63,746 nt of DNA from Enterobacter sp. 10-1 (lineage in GTDB: Bacteria > Pseudomonadota > Gammaproteobacteria > Enterobacterales > Enterobacteriaceae): contig NISF01000012.1 in assembly GCA_002270295.1 (NCBI GenBank), positions 20,442-84,187 on the forward strand. The letters are read 5' to 3'. Both the position numbers and the translations under genes were made by a program. Of the stretch, positions 30,478 to 39,386 are shown piece by piece; within the stretch, counting starts at the first letter, position 1, and the number at the start of each line of letters is the position of its first letter. Below the pieces are notes generated by a model. That model ran no database searches. It was not told the origin of the DNA and saw only the letters and a list, made by a program, of their open reading frames with translations.

Positions 30478-31380
30478 ATGAAAAGTATCTTTACACTAAC
30501 CTTCCTGGCCCTTGCCTGCCTCTCTGTAAATGCACAAGCTGTTGAAAAACTTGCTGGTAATGAAATCCTTGCGGTTCAAAAAGGCGGCGTTGCGGATAAA
30601 GTCTATGCCGAGAATTATCCTCAGCTGAAGATTGCGACCTATAACATCGGCAAGAATGAAGCTTCCGATAACGTGGCGGATTTTACTGCACTCAATTTAG
30701 CGATTAAGAACATTGGCGCCGATATTATTGCGGTTCCGGAAGTCGATAATAAAACCGCCAGAAGCCAAAAAATCGATCAGCTAAAAACCATCGCGGACGC
30801 TAACGGCTATCGCTATGCCTTCGGCAAAGCGCTGGAGTTCGACGGCGGAGAGTACGGTGTCGGTATTCTGTCTAAATATAAAATTGAGCATACTCAGGTG
30901 ATTAAGCTGCCGTCAGGGGATGCCGAGCAGCGAATTGCGCTGCTGGCGCAAATCGCCGTTCCCGGCTTTGACAGCCCGGTGCTGGTGATGGTTACCCATC
31001 TCGACTGGCAAAAAGATCCGACGATGCGCGTTGAGCAGGTTCGCCATCTTCTGGACGTGAGCATCGGCGATGCCCCGTCGGACTTCAAAGATATCGCCTC
31101 ATCAATCAAAATTCTCGCGGGTGATTTTAACTCCACGCACGATGAGCAGCCGTTAAAAGAGGTAGGTTATTTCTTTAACCCCGTGGCGAAGCAGGGGACG
31201 GATTACCGCACCTGGCCTGCGGTTAACCCGGCAATAGATATTGATCATATTTTCACCTTCAAAGGGCAAAAATGGAATGTGAAAAAAATCGAGGTGCCGC
31301 ATAACTCACCGGCCTTTAGCTGGTCATCCGCCAGCGATCATTTACCCCTGATTGCCGAGCTGGAGCTTACCGAGCAGTAA
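30478..31380 (+). CDS. Secreted endonuclease/exonuclease/phosphatase-family protein
   Basis: A 300-residue protein with a Sec signal peptide (MKSIFTLTFLALACLSVNAQA, cleavage after about residue 21) and a full EEP (DNase I-like) domain. Active-site residues are all present: Asn56 (YNIG), Glu88 (VPEVD), His174 and Asp176 (THLDW), Asp216 and Asn218 (GDFNS), Asp256-His257 and Asp287-His288 (SDH). So it is probably an active Mg2+-dependent periplasmic or secreted phosphodiesterase or nuclease. The substrate is not visible. In E. coli K-12 this place holds yigF and yigG. It has its own AAAAAGGTGA ribosome binding site and stands alone, and its base composition looks a little less GC-rich than corA. 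Confidence 0.85.
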   Translation: MKSIFTLTFLALACLSVNAQAVEKLAGNEILAVQKGGVADKVYAENYPQLKIATYNIGKNEASDNVADFTALNLAIKNIGADIIAVPEVDNKTARSQKIDQLKTIADANGYRYAFGKALEFDGGEYGVGILSKYKIEHTQVIKLPSGDAEQRIALLAQIAVPGFDSPVLVMVTHLDWQKDPTMRVEQVRHLLDVSIGDAPSDFKDIASSIKILAGDFNSTHDEQPLKEVGYFFNPVAKQGTDYRTWPAVNPAIDIDHIFTFKGQKWNVKKIEVPHNSPAFSWSSASDHLPLIAELELTEQ

Positions 31381-31426
31381 GATAACGCTCCTGCCTCTGC
31401 GCACGAGAGGCAGGAGCGTGATGGCG

Positions 31427-32320
31427 TTATGCCCGACGCAGCCGGCGCTGGGTATACAGCGCATCGACGATAAACACCGCCAGCGCCACCCAGATAAAGG
31501 CGAAGGTCACCATCTTATCTGCCCCCGGCACTTCCCCGTAAAACAGCACCGCCAGCAGGAACATCAGCGTCGGGCCAATATACTGGAAAAAGCCCAGCGT
31601 GGAGAGACGCAGGCGGGTGGCCGCACCGGTAAAGCACAGCAGCGGGATGGTGGTAACGACGCCGGCGGCCATCAGCAGCAGGTTCAGCGACCACGGGTTT
31701 TGTCCCATATGGCTGGTGGGGCTATCGGCAATACCGAACAGGTAAAGGGCGGCAACCGGCAAGAGCCACAGGGTTTCAAACAGCATCCCGGTTTGGGCAT
31801 CAACGGCAATCTTCTTGCGCACCAGCCCGTAGAAGGCAAAGCTAAACGCCAGCCCGAGGCCAATGATCGGCAGCGAGCCAAAGGTCCATAGCTGCACCAG
31901 CACCCCGCAGAGGGCCAGCAGCACCGCCAGCCACTGCATGCGGCGAAAACGCTCGCCGAGGAAAATCATCCCCAGCACAATATTGACCAGCGGGTTAATA
32001 AAGTAGCCCAGGCTGGCCTCCAGCATATGGTGGTTATTCACCGACCAAATGAAGAGCAGCCAGTTGCCGCCGATCAGCACCGCCGACAGCGCCAGCAGGA
32101 GCACTTTTTTCGGCGTATGCAGCAGTTTTTTAACCTGCGACCACTGGCGGCTAAGGCTAATAAGCGCCAGCATAAAGAAGAAGGACCAGATCACGCGGTG
32201 AGTCAGAATTTCATCAGCGGGAACGTAGTAGATAAGCTTGAAATATGCGGGTGCAATACCCCAGATAAAATAGGCGGCAAGAGCCAGAATAACGCCAAGC
32301 CGCGTTTGTTTTGCATCCAT
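31427..32320 (-). CDS. rarD: DMT-superfamily transporter RarD
   Basis: 297-residue membrane protein with ten hydrophobic segments forming two EamA repeats. It starts MDAKQTRLGVILALAAYFIWG and closely follows E. coli RarD (chloramphenicol-resistance-associated, substrate not established). On the minus strand, convergent with the upstream EEP gene; yigI lies upstream on the same strand. Confidence 0.95.
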   Translation of the reverse strand: MDAKQTRLGVILALAAYFIWGIAPAYFKLIYYVPADEILTHRVIWSFFFMLALISLSRQWSQVKKLLHTPKKVLLLALSAVLIGGNWLLFIWSVNNHHMLEASLGYFINPLVNIVLGMIFLGERFRRMQWLAVLLALCGVLVQLWTFGSLPIIGLGLAFSFAFYGLVRKKIAVDAQTGMLFETLWLLPVAALYLFGIADSPTSHMGQNPWSLNLLLMAAGVVTTIPLLCFTGAATRLRLSTLGFFQYIGPTLMFLLAVLFYGEVPGADKMVTFAFIWVALAVFIVDALYTQRRLRRA

Positions 32321-32369
32321 CGGTAAAATCCGTTACGCCAAAACAGCGATGTTACTCGATTTATGCCGA

Positions 32370-32834
32370 TCAACCCACCATATACGTCGCCGTTGCGCTG
32401 GCAATATAAACCTGATCTTCGTTATGTAATTCTACGCGGGCGACCGCCACTTTATTGCCGGCGCGCAGCAGGCTGCTGGTGGCGGTGAAGTGCTCCCCGC
32501 GGCCCGGCCGCAGATAGTCGACGCGCAGATCGATGGTGCCCATACGCGACAGACGCTGGCGCAGCTCTTCCTCGTTGATGGTGCCATGACGGGTCAGCGT
32601 GCTTCCCACGCACACCAGGCCGGCGGCAACGTCCAGCGCCGAGGCAATCACGCCGCCGTGCAGAATGCTTTGCGCCCAGTTACCGACCATCATGGGCTGG
32701 TTTTTAAAGCTAAGCTGAGCGAACTCCTTTTCGTAACGCTCCAGCTTCAGGCCTAAGGCGCGGTTAAACGGCATATGGTTGACAAAAATTTCTCCCACCA
32801 GCTTTAGGGCGGCTTCGGAAGTGAGTTCAGACAT
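32370..32834 (-). CDS. yigI: Acyl-CoA thioesterase YigI
   Basis: 154-residue hotdog-fold protein from the ATG at 32834 ([18 protein letters not shown]); an in-frame ATG 15 bases upstream is less like E. coli YigI. The conserved [15 protein letters not shown] segment is the hotdog catalytic helix. E. coli YigI has been described as a thioesterase for medium- and long-chain acyl-CoA. It lies between rarD and the divergent pldA. Confidence 0.93.
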   Translation of the reverse strand: MSELTSEAALKLVGEIFVNHMPFNRALGLKLERYEKEFAQLSFKNQPMMVGNWAQSILHGGVIASALDVAAGLVCVGSTLTRHGTINEEELRQRLSRMGTIDLRVDYLRPGRGEHFTATSSLLRAGNKVAVARVELHNEDQVYIASATATYMVG

Positions 32835-32990
32835 AGCAGGCGTATCCATTCGTTAATGAGATGTTGATTTTATGCCTCAAAAATATTGATTTCCACTTTC
32901 GGAACGGATAACCGCGCAGGGAGTCGATAAACAGGTAAAATGAGCCCGGTGTAAAATAGAAATAAAAATCACTCTTTCAGGAGAACAGTA

Positions 32991-33863
32991 ATGCGTATCT
33001 CTTTGGCCTGGCTGCTGGCGCTGGTTGCGCTTCCGGCCGGCGTTTTGGCACAGGACGTTCCGGTTAATCATCAGGTTCACGATACCCCGCCGGTGCGCGG
33101 CAGCATTATCGCTAACCTGCTGCAGGATCATGATAATCCGTTCTTGCTTTATCCCTATGAGAGCAACTATTTGCTCTATACGTGGAGCAGCGATATCAAC
33201 AAGGAAGCGATCTCCAGCTACGACTGGGCCGAAAATGCCCGCAAGGATGAGGTGAAATTCCAGCTCAGCCTGGCCTTCCCGCTGTGGCGGGGGATCCTCG
33301 GTGATAATTCGCTGCTCGGCGCTTCCTATACGCAGAAATCCTGGTGGCAGCTCTCAAACAGCAAGGAGTCCGCGCCGTTTCGCGAAACGAACTATGAACC
33401 GCAGCTGTTCCTCGGCTTTGCGACGGATTATCGGCTCGCCGGCTGGACGCTGCGCGATATTGAGGTAGGCTATAACCATGACTCCAACGGCCGCTCCGAT
33501 CCCACCTCCCGCAGCTGGAATCGCCTGTATACCCGCCTGATGGCGCAAAACGGCAACTGGCTGGTGGAAGTGAAGCCCTGGTACGTTATCGGCAGCACCG
33601 ATGATAATCCGGACATTACCAAATATATGGGCTATTACCGGCTGAAAATCGGCTATCAGCTAGGCGATGCCATACTCAGCGCGCAGGGGCAATATAACTG
33701 GAATACCGGCTACGGCGGCGCAGAGGTTGGCGTCAGCTATCCGATAACCCGTCACGTGCGTTTTTATACTCAGGTCTACAGCGGCTATGGCGAGTCGCTT
33801 ATCGACTATAACTTTAACCAGACGCGCGTCGGCGTCGGCGTGACGCTCAACGATCTGTTTTAA
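32991..33863 (+). CDS. pldA: Outer membrane phospholipase A
   Basis: 290-residue outer-membrane beta-barrel enzyme that removes misplaced phospholipids from the outer leaflet when it dimerises. Signal peptide about residues 1-20 (cleaved after VLA). The catalytic His-Ser motif YNHDSNGRSDP and the Asn in SRSWNRLY are intact, as is the alternating barrel sequence ending in LF. Preceded by CAGGAG ribosome binding site. Confidence 0.98.
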   Translation: MRISLAWLLALVALPAGVLAQDVPVNHQVHDTPPVRGSIIANLLQDHDNPFLLYPYESNYLLYTWSSDINKEAISSYDWAENARKDEVKFQLSLAFPLWRGILGDNSLLGASYTQKSWWQLSNSKESAPFRETNYEPQLFLGFATDYRLAGWTLRDIEVGYNHDSNGRSDPTSRSWNRLYTRLMAQNGNWLVEVKPWYVIGSTDDNPDITKYMGYYRLKIGYQLGDAILSAQGQYNWNTGYGGAEVGVSYPITRHVRFYTQVYSGYGESLIDYNFNQTRVGVGVTLNDLF

Positions 33864-33880
33864 TCGTTGCACTCTGGCTC

Positions 33881-33910
33881 ACGGGCGCTGAAAATAGCGC
33901 CTGTTTTTCT
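33881..33910 (+). terminator. Intrinsic terminator after pldA
   Basis: GGGCGCT and AGCGCCT stem with GAAAA loop, followed by GTTTTTC. recQ starts 22 bases further on. Confidence 0.7.
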
Positions 33911-33931
33911 TTTCAGGCAGACGGGGTCAAT

Positions 33932-35758
33932 GTGGCACAGGCGGAAGTATTGAATCAAACATTGCTGGCAAAGCAGGTTTTACAGGAAACCTTCGGCTAC
34001 CAGCAGTTCCGCCCGGGTCAGGAAACCATTATCGACACCGCGCTGGAAGGGCGTGATTGCCTGGTGGTTATGCCAACCGGCGGCGGTAAATCGCTGTGTT
34101 ATCAGGTACCGGCTCTGGTACTTGATGGCCTGACGGTGGTGGTGTCCCCGCTGATCTCGCTGATGAAAGATCAGGTCGATCAGCTGCTGGCGAACGGCGT
34201 ATCGGCGGCCTGCCTGAACTCAACGCAGAGCCGTGAGCAGCAGCAGGAGGTGATGGCCGGCTGCCGCAGCGGACAGATTCGCCTGCTCTATATCGCTCCT
34301 GAACGCCTGATGCTGGATAATTTCCTCGAGCATCTTAGCCACTGGAATTTGTCGATGCTGGCGGTGGATGAGGCGCACTGTATTTCCCAGTGGGGGCATG
34401 ATTTCCGTCCGGAATACGCCGCGCTGGGGCAGCTGCGTCAGCGGATGCCGCAAATCCCGTTTATGGCGCTGACCGCCACCGCCGATGACACCACCCGTCG
34501 CGATATTGTTCGCCTGCTGGGTCTGAACGACCCGCTGATTCAGGTCAGCAGCTTCGATCGCCCCAACATCCGCTATATGCTGATGGAAAAGTTTAAGCCC
34601 CTGGATCAGCTGATGCGCTATGTGCAGGACCAGCGGGGCAAGTCGGGCATTATTTACTGTAACAGCCGTTCGAAAGTCGAGGATACCGCCGCTCGTCTGC
34701 AAAGCCGCGGCGTCAGCGCGGCGGCTTACCATGCCGGGCTGGAGCATGAGGTCCGTGCCGATGTGCAGGAGAAGTTCCAGCGCGATGATTTACAAATCGT
34801 GGTGGCGACGGTGGCCTTCGGGATGGGCATCAATAAGCCGAACGTCCGTTTTGTGGTGCACTTTGATATTCCCCGCAATATTGAATCCTACTATCAGGAA
34901 ACCGGCCGCGCCGGGCGTGACGGTCTGCCCGCGGAGGCGATGCTGTTTTACGATCCGGCCGATATGGCGTGGCTGCGCCGCTGCCTTGAAGAAAAGCCCG
35001 CCGGGCCGCTACTGGATATTGAACGCCATAAGCTGAACGCCATGGGCGCTTTTGCCGAGGCGCAGACCTGTCGCCGCCTGGTGCTGCTGAACTATTTTGG
35101 TGAAGGGCGTCAGGAGCCGTGCGGCAACTGCGATATCTGCCTTGACCCGCCGAAGCAGTACGATGCCTTAATGGATGCGCGTAAGGCGCTGTCGACGATC
35201 TATCGCGTCAACCAGCGGTTCGGGATGGGCTACGTCGTGGAGGTTCTGCGCGGCGCGAATAACCAGCGTATTCGCGAAATGGCGCACGATAAGCTGCCGG
35301 TTTACGGCATCGGTCGCGATCAGAGCCACGAGCATTGGGTGAGCGTGATTCGCCAGCTGATTCATCTCGGTCTGGTGACGCAGAATATCGCCCAGCATTC
35401 GGCGCTGCAGCTAACCGAAGCCGCTCGCCCGGTACTGCGCGGCGAGGTCCCGCTGCAGCTGGCCGTGCCGCGCATCGTGGCGCTGAAGCCGAAAGCGATG
35501 CAAAAATCATTCGGCGGCAATTACGATCGCAAGCTGTTTGCCAAGCTGCGCAAACTGCGTAAAGCGATTGCCGATGAAGAAAATATCCCGCCCTATGTGG
35601 TCTTTAACGATGCGACGCTTATCGAAATGGCCGAGCAATCGCCGCTGACCGCCAGCGAGATGCTCAGCGTCAACGGCGTCGGTACGCGAAAACTGGAGCG
35701 CTTCGGCAAAGAGTTTATGGCGCTGATCCGCGCGCATATTGATGGTGAAGAGGAGTAG
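33932..35758 (+). CDS. recQ: ATP-dependent DNA helicase RecQ
   Basis: 3'-to-5' SF2 helicase of the RecF recombination pathway. 608 residues from GTG 33932 (VAQAEVLNQTLLAKQVLQETFG; quoted in part). Motif I TGGGKS with Lys53, the DEAH box in AVDEAHCISQWGHDFR, motif VI QETGRAGRDG, a zinc-binding cysteine set (CRR...CGNCDICLD) and a C-terminal HRDC domain (ASEMLSVNGVGTRKLERFG) are seen. Confidence 0.98.
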   Translation: MAQAEVLNQTLLAKQVLQETFGYQQFRPGQETIIDTALEGRDCLVVMPTGGGKSLCYQVPALVLDGLTVVVSPLISLMKDQVDQLLANGVSAACLNSTQSREQQQEVMAGCRSGQIRLLYIAPERLMLDNFLEHLSHWNLSMLAVDEAHCISQWGHDFRPEYAALGQLRQRMPQIPFMALTATADDTTRRDIVRLLGLNDPLIQVSSFDRPNIRYMLMEKFKPLDQLMRYVQDQRGKSGIIYCNSRSKVEDTAARLQSRGVSAAAYHAGLEHEVRADVQEKFQRDDLQIVVATVAFGMGINKPNVRFVVHFDIPRNIESYYQETGRAGRDGLPAEAMLFYDPADMAWLRRCLEEKPAGPLLDIERHKLNAMGAFAEAQTCRRLVLLNYFGEGRQEPCGNCDICLDPPKQYDALMDARKALSTIYRVNQRFGMGYVVEVLRGANNQRIREMAHDKLPVYGIGRDQSHEHWVSVIRQLIHLGLVTQNIAQHSALQLTEAARPVLRGEVPLQLAVPRIVALKPKAMQKSFGGNYDRKLFAKLRKLRKAIADEENIPPYVVFNDATLIEMAEQSPLTASEMLSVNGVGTRKLERFGKEFMALIRAHIDGEEE

Positions 35759-35781
35759 TCAGGCGGGCGAAAAGGTGTCAG

Positions 35782-35907
35782 GATATCCTCTTCATCCTTC
35801 AAGCTGCTCTGCGTTGACTGCGCTCACTCACCCTCGTCGCCGGCTGTTTTCCGCGCCTGGGAATGTCCTCATTTGTCACCTTGACGCATCTTGATCACTC
35901 AATTCCA
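35782..35907. repeat. Diverged full-length ERIC element between recQ and rhtC
   Basis: The stretch matches the reverse complement of the roughly 127-bp ERIC consensus as I remember it: CTTCAAGCTGC, TGCGTTGACT, GCTCACTCACCC and CCTGGGAATG in order, with a diverged centre. It ends just before the rhtC start at 35919, so it lies in the rhtC leader or promoter. No mobility gene is present; ERICs are non-autonomous repeats. Confidence 0.7.
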
Positions 35908-35918
35908 GTGGGTTAACT

Positions 35919-36539
35919 ATGCTGATGCTTTTCCTTACCGTCGCGCTGGTACACATCATCGCGCTGATGAGTCCGGGCCCGGACTTTTTCTTCGTTTCGC
36001 AAACCGCCGTCAGCCGTTCGCGCAAAGAGGCGATGATGGGCGTACTCGGGATCACCTGCGGGGTGATGGTTTGGGCGGGAGTGGCGCTGCTCGGCCTGCA
36101 CCTGATCATTGAAAAAATGGCCTGGCTGCACACCATTATTATGGTCGGCGGCGGGCTCTATCTGTGCTGGATGGGCTATCAAATGCTGCGCGGGGCGCTG
36201 AAAAAAAGCGAGGCGCCCGCCGCGGAGCCGCAGGTTGAACTGGCCCGCAGCGGCCGTAGCTTCCTCAAAGGGCTGCTCACCAACCTGGCTAACCCGAAAG
36301 CGATTATCTACTTCGGCTCCGTTTTCTCGCTGTTTGTTGGCGATGACGTAGGCGCAGGGGAGCGCTGGGGTATTTTCCTGCTGATCGTCCTGGAAACGCT
36401 GGCGTGGTTTGCGGTGGTTGCCAGCCTGTTTGCCCTGCCGGCTATGCGCCGTGGCTACCAGCGCATGGCGAAGTGGATTGACGGCGTCGCCGGCGCGCTG
36501 TTCACCGGATTCGGCATTCATCTGATTATTTCACGTTAA
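35919..36539 (+). CDS. rhtC: Threonine efflux protein
   Basis: 206-residue LysE-family exporter of threonine with about six membrane segments; the family motif SPGPDFFFVSQ lies near the N-terminus. Convergent with its paralogue rhtB. Confidence 0.95.
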   Translation: MLMLFLTVALVHIIALMSPGPDFFFVSQTAVSRSRKEAMMGVLGITCGVMVWAGVALLGLHLIIEKMAWLHTIIMVGGGLYLCWMGYQMLRGALKKSEAPAAEPQVELARSGRSFLKGLLTNLANPKAIIYFGSVFSLFVGDDVGAGERWGIFLLIVLETLAWFAVVASLFALPAMRRGYQRMAKWIDGVAGALFTGFGIHLIISR

Positions 36540-36549
36540 GCCCGAACGA

Positions 36550-36573
36550 CCCGGCAGGCGGCGCCTGGCCGGG
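36550..36573. repeat. REP-like palindrome between rhtC and rhtB
   Basis: CCCGGCAGGC and GCCTGGCCGGG form a near-perfect stem between the two convergent genes. It resembles a REP/BIME unit and could also serve as a bidirectional 3'-end hairpin. Confidence 0.5.
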
Positions 36574-36582
36574 CTATTCACC

Positions 36583-37203
36583 TCAGGCGTGGCGCGCTGA
36601 AGCCAGCAGCGCGCCAACCAGCATAAACAGCGATCCAAAGATCTTGTTCAACGCCGTCATCTGCTTTGGCCCCTTAATCCATACCGCAATGCGCTGCGCC
36701 AGCGTGGCATAGCCAATCATCACGATGATATCGACCACAATGGTGGTGACTCCCAGTACCAGATACTGCATCACCTGGGGCTGATGCGGCACGATAAACT
36801 GCGGGAACAGGGCGGCCAGGAACACAATGCTCTTCGGGTTGGTCAGATTAACGAAAACCGCCCGCTGGTATAATTTCCCCTGGGTTTGCGCTTTGGCGAG
36901 GGTCGTCAAATTGATTGCCCCCGCGGCTCGCCACTGCTGAATGCCCAGCCAGATAAGATAAGCCGCGCCCGCCCATTTCAGCACTTCAAAGGCCAGCACC
37001 GAACGGGAAAACAGCGTTCCCAGACCAATACCCACCAGAACGATGTGAATCGCTAGGCCGGTCTGCAGGCCGGCAATCGAGGCCGTCGCTCCGCGGTAGC
37101 CGTGGTTGATTGAGGTGGTCATGGTATTAATCGCCCCTGAGCCCGGGGACAGGCTGAGAATAATCGATGTCAGCAGATAGGCGAACCACCACTCGAACGT
37201 CAT
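36583..37203 (-). CDS. rhtB: Homoserine/homoserine lactone efflux protein
   Basis: 206-residue LysE-family exporter (start [20 protein letters not shown]) of homoserine and related compounds. The motif [11 protein letters not shown] and six predicted membrane segments match the family. It is divergent from pldB and convergent with rhtC. Confidence 0.95.
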   Translation of the reverse strand: MTFEWWFAYLLTSIILSLSPGSGAINTMTTSINHGYRGATASIAGLQTGLAIHIVLVGIGLGTLFSRSVLAFEVLKWAGAAYLIWLGIQQWRAAGAINLTTLAKAQTQGKLYQRAVFVNLTNPKSIVFLAALFPQFIVPHQPQVMQYLVLGVTTIVVDIIVMIGYATLAQRIAVWIKGPKQMTALNKIFGSLFMLVGALLASARHA

Positions 37204-37312
37204 GAGAAACTCCCTGATTGTCTGTTTTTATGCCACAATACGCTATTGTGTAAGCCTTGTGTGATACACGATAAAAAAACGATTTCTGGCGGTTAACAGG
37301 GGTGTAAACCCG

Positions 37313-38305
37313 ATGTTTTGGCAGCAAAAGGATTGGGACACACGAGAAAACGCGTTTGCGGCTTTTACTATGGGGCCGCTGACCGATTTCTGGCGACAGC
37401 GGGAAGAAGCGGAATTTACGGGCGTGGATAGCATCCCGGTCCGCTTTGTTCGCTTCTGCGCCAAACAACACGACCGGGTGGTGGTTATCTGCCCGGGGCG
37501 TATCGAAAGCTACGTGAAGTACGCCGAGCTGGCCTACGATCTGTTCCACAGCGGTTTTGATGTGATGATTATCGATCACCGCGGACAGGGGCGATCGGGG
37601 CGCATATTAACCGATAGCCACCGTGGTCACGTCGTCAACTTCAGCGATTATGTTGACGATCTTGCTGCGCTTTGGCAGCAGGAAGTTGCGCCAGGCCACT
37701 GGCGAAAACGCTTTATACTGGCCCACTCAATGGGCGGTGCAATCGCGACGTTATTTTTGCAACGCCACCGCCAGCACTGTGACGCCATCGTGCTGTGCGC
37801 GCCGATGTTCGGGATCGTCATGCGCCTCCCGGACTGGATGGTGCGCCATATTCTCGACTGGGCTGAGGGCTATCAGCGCATTCGTGAAGAGTACGCCATT
37901 GGCACCGGCCGCTGGCGGGCGCTGCCCTTCTCGGTTAACGTCCTGACGCATAGCCGCCAGCGCTACCGGCGCAACCTGCGTTTTTATGCGGACGAACCCC
38001 AGCTGAGGGTGGGCGGGCCAACGTATCACTGGGTGCGCGAGGGGATCCTCGCGGGCGAAGAGGCGCTGGCTGGCGTAGAAAAAGATATTACCCCCACGCT
38101 GTTGTTGCAGGCTGAAGAAGAACGCGTGGTCGACAACCGTATGCACGAGCGCTACTGCGAGCTCCGCGCTGCGGCGGGCCACCCCTGCGAAGGTAATAAG
38201 CCGCTTGTCATAGAAGGGGCATACCATGAGATCCTTTTTGAAAAGGACGCCATGCGCTCAGTCGCGCTCAATGCCATCGTCGATTTTTTCACTCGACACA
38301 ATTAG
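37313..38305 (+). CDS. pldB: Lysophospholipase L2
   Basis: Alpha/beta hydrolase of the inner membrane that degrades lysophospholipids. 330 residues; the nucleophile elbow HSMGG, the conserved IDHRGQGRSGR loop and the late His in GAYHEILFE are intact. The protein ends IVDFFTRHN, about ten residues earlier than E. coli PldB as I remember it, and its TAG stop lies inside the left end of the palindromic repeat at 38302-38452, so the repeat may have supplied the stop. Confidence 0.95.
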   Translation: MFWQQKDWDTRENAFAAFTMGPLTDFWRQREEAEFTGVDSIPVRFVRFCAKQHDRVVVICPGRIESYVKYAELAYDLFHSGFDVMIIDHRGQGRSGRILTDSHRGHVVNFSDYVDDLAALWQQEVAPGHWRKRFILAHSMGGAIATLFLQRHRQHCDAIVLCAPMFGIVMRLPDWMVRHILDWAEGYQRIREEYAIGTGRWRALPFSVNVLTHSRQRYRRNLRFYADEPQLRVGGPTYHWVREGILAGEEALAGVEKDITPTLLLQAEEERVVDNRMHERYCELRAAAGHPCEGNKPLVIEGAYHEILFEKDAMRSVALNAIVDFFTRHN

Positions 38306-38452
38306 AGCCTATCCCAGCAGGTGTAAATTGTTGCAGCCAGTTTGGACACCGACAGCGCGGAACAACCGCAACGTACACGTAGTACGTGAGGATTGTGAGC
38401 ACTGCCCAGGTCCAAAATGGCAAATAAAATAGCCTAATGGGATAGGCTCTTA
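38302..38452. repeat. Palindromic MITE-like repeat after pldB
   Basis: The ends TTAGAGCCTATCCCA and TGGGATAGGCTCTTAA are inverted repeats. Inside, GCCAGTTTGGAC pairs with GTCCAAAATGGC and the centre has CGTAC-ACGTA-GTACG, so the whole element of about 150 bp can fold into one long hairpin. No ORF. I recall related palindromes in other enterobacteria but do not recall a named family. Confidence 0.75.
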
Positions 38453-38497
38453 ATCCGACGAAAACGCTCGTCGCCCTGCTTAGAGGTTAAAATTTTT

Positions 38498-39298
38498 ATG
38501 TACCAGGTTGTTGCGTCTGACTTAGATGGCACGCTGCTTTCCCCCGATCACTACTTAACCCCCTACGCGAAAGAGACGCTGCAGCTGCTGACCGCTCGCG
38601 GCATTAATTTTGTTTTTGCTACCGGCCGTCATTACATCGATGTCGGGCAGATTCGCGATAATCTCGGCATTAAGTCCTACATGATCACCTCCAACGGCGC
38701 GCGCGTGCACGATAGCGAGGGGAATCAGGTGTTTGCCCATAACCTCGATCGCGATATTGCCAGCGATCTGTTTGAGATGATGCGTAGCGATCCGCTGGTC
38801 GTCACCAACGTTTATCGCGACGACGAGTGGTACATGAACCGCCACCGCCCGGAAGAGATGCGTTTTTTCAAAGAAGCGGTGTTTAACTACAAGCTGTACG
38901 AGGCCGGTGAGCTTGATTCTCAGGGGATCAGCAAGGTGTTTTTCACCTGCGAGGATCACCAGCATCTGCTGCCGCTGGAGCAGGCGATCAACGCGCGCTG
39001 GGGCGATCGCGTAAACGTCAGCTTCTCCACGCTGACCTGTCTGGAAGTAATGGCGGGCGGCGTATCGAAAGGTCATGCCCTCGAAGCGGTGGCCAAAATG
39101 CTGGGCTATAGCCTGAAGGATTGTATCGCCTTTGGCGACGGCATGAACGATGCAGAGATGCTATCGATGGCGGGAAAAGGCTGCATTATGCTGAATGCGC
39201 ACCAGCGCCTGAAAGATCTTCACCCCGAGCTGGAGGTGATTGGCAGCAACGCCGACGATGCGGTGCCGCACTATCTGCGCAGGCTCTATCTCTCCTGA
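38498..39298 (+). CDS. yigL: HAD-superfamily phosphatase YigL
   Basis: 266-residue Cof-type haloacid dehalogenase phosphatase. Motifs: DLDGTLLS (about 8-15), TSNGARVHD, and GDGMNDAEML with Asp for Mg. E. coli YigL dephosphorylates pyridoxal phosphate and phosphosugars and is the target activated by the sRNA SgrS as the pldB-yigL mRNA; here the intergenic repeat lies between those two genes. Confidence 0.95.
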   Translation: MYQVVASDLDGTLLSPDHYLTPYAKETLQLLTARGINFVFATGRHYIDVGQIRDNLGIKSYMITSNGARVHDSEGNQVFAHNLDRDIASDLFEMMRSDPLVVTNVYRDDEWYMNRHRPEEMRFFKEAVFNYKLYEAGELDSQGISKVFFTCEDHQHLLPLEQAINARWGDRVNVSFSTLTCLEVMAGGVSKGHALEAVAKMLGYSLKDCIAFGDGMNDAEMLSMAGKGCIMLNAHQRLKDLHPELEVIGSNADDAVPHYLRRLYLS

Positions 39299-39386
39299 TA
39301 AAGATTGACGACTGTCGGTTTATTGTTCAGTTGTCAACCTGACTCTTCGCTACAATGAGTGCTCTTCCTCCTGAGAGACATTCATT

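Noticed and set aside
30478..31380. Cytolethal distending toxin B-like toxin
   Set aside because: The EEP fold and catalytic residues are shared by many secreted nucleases; no CdtA/CdtC-like genes or eukaryote-targeting features are nearby, so a toxin call is not supported.
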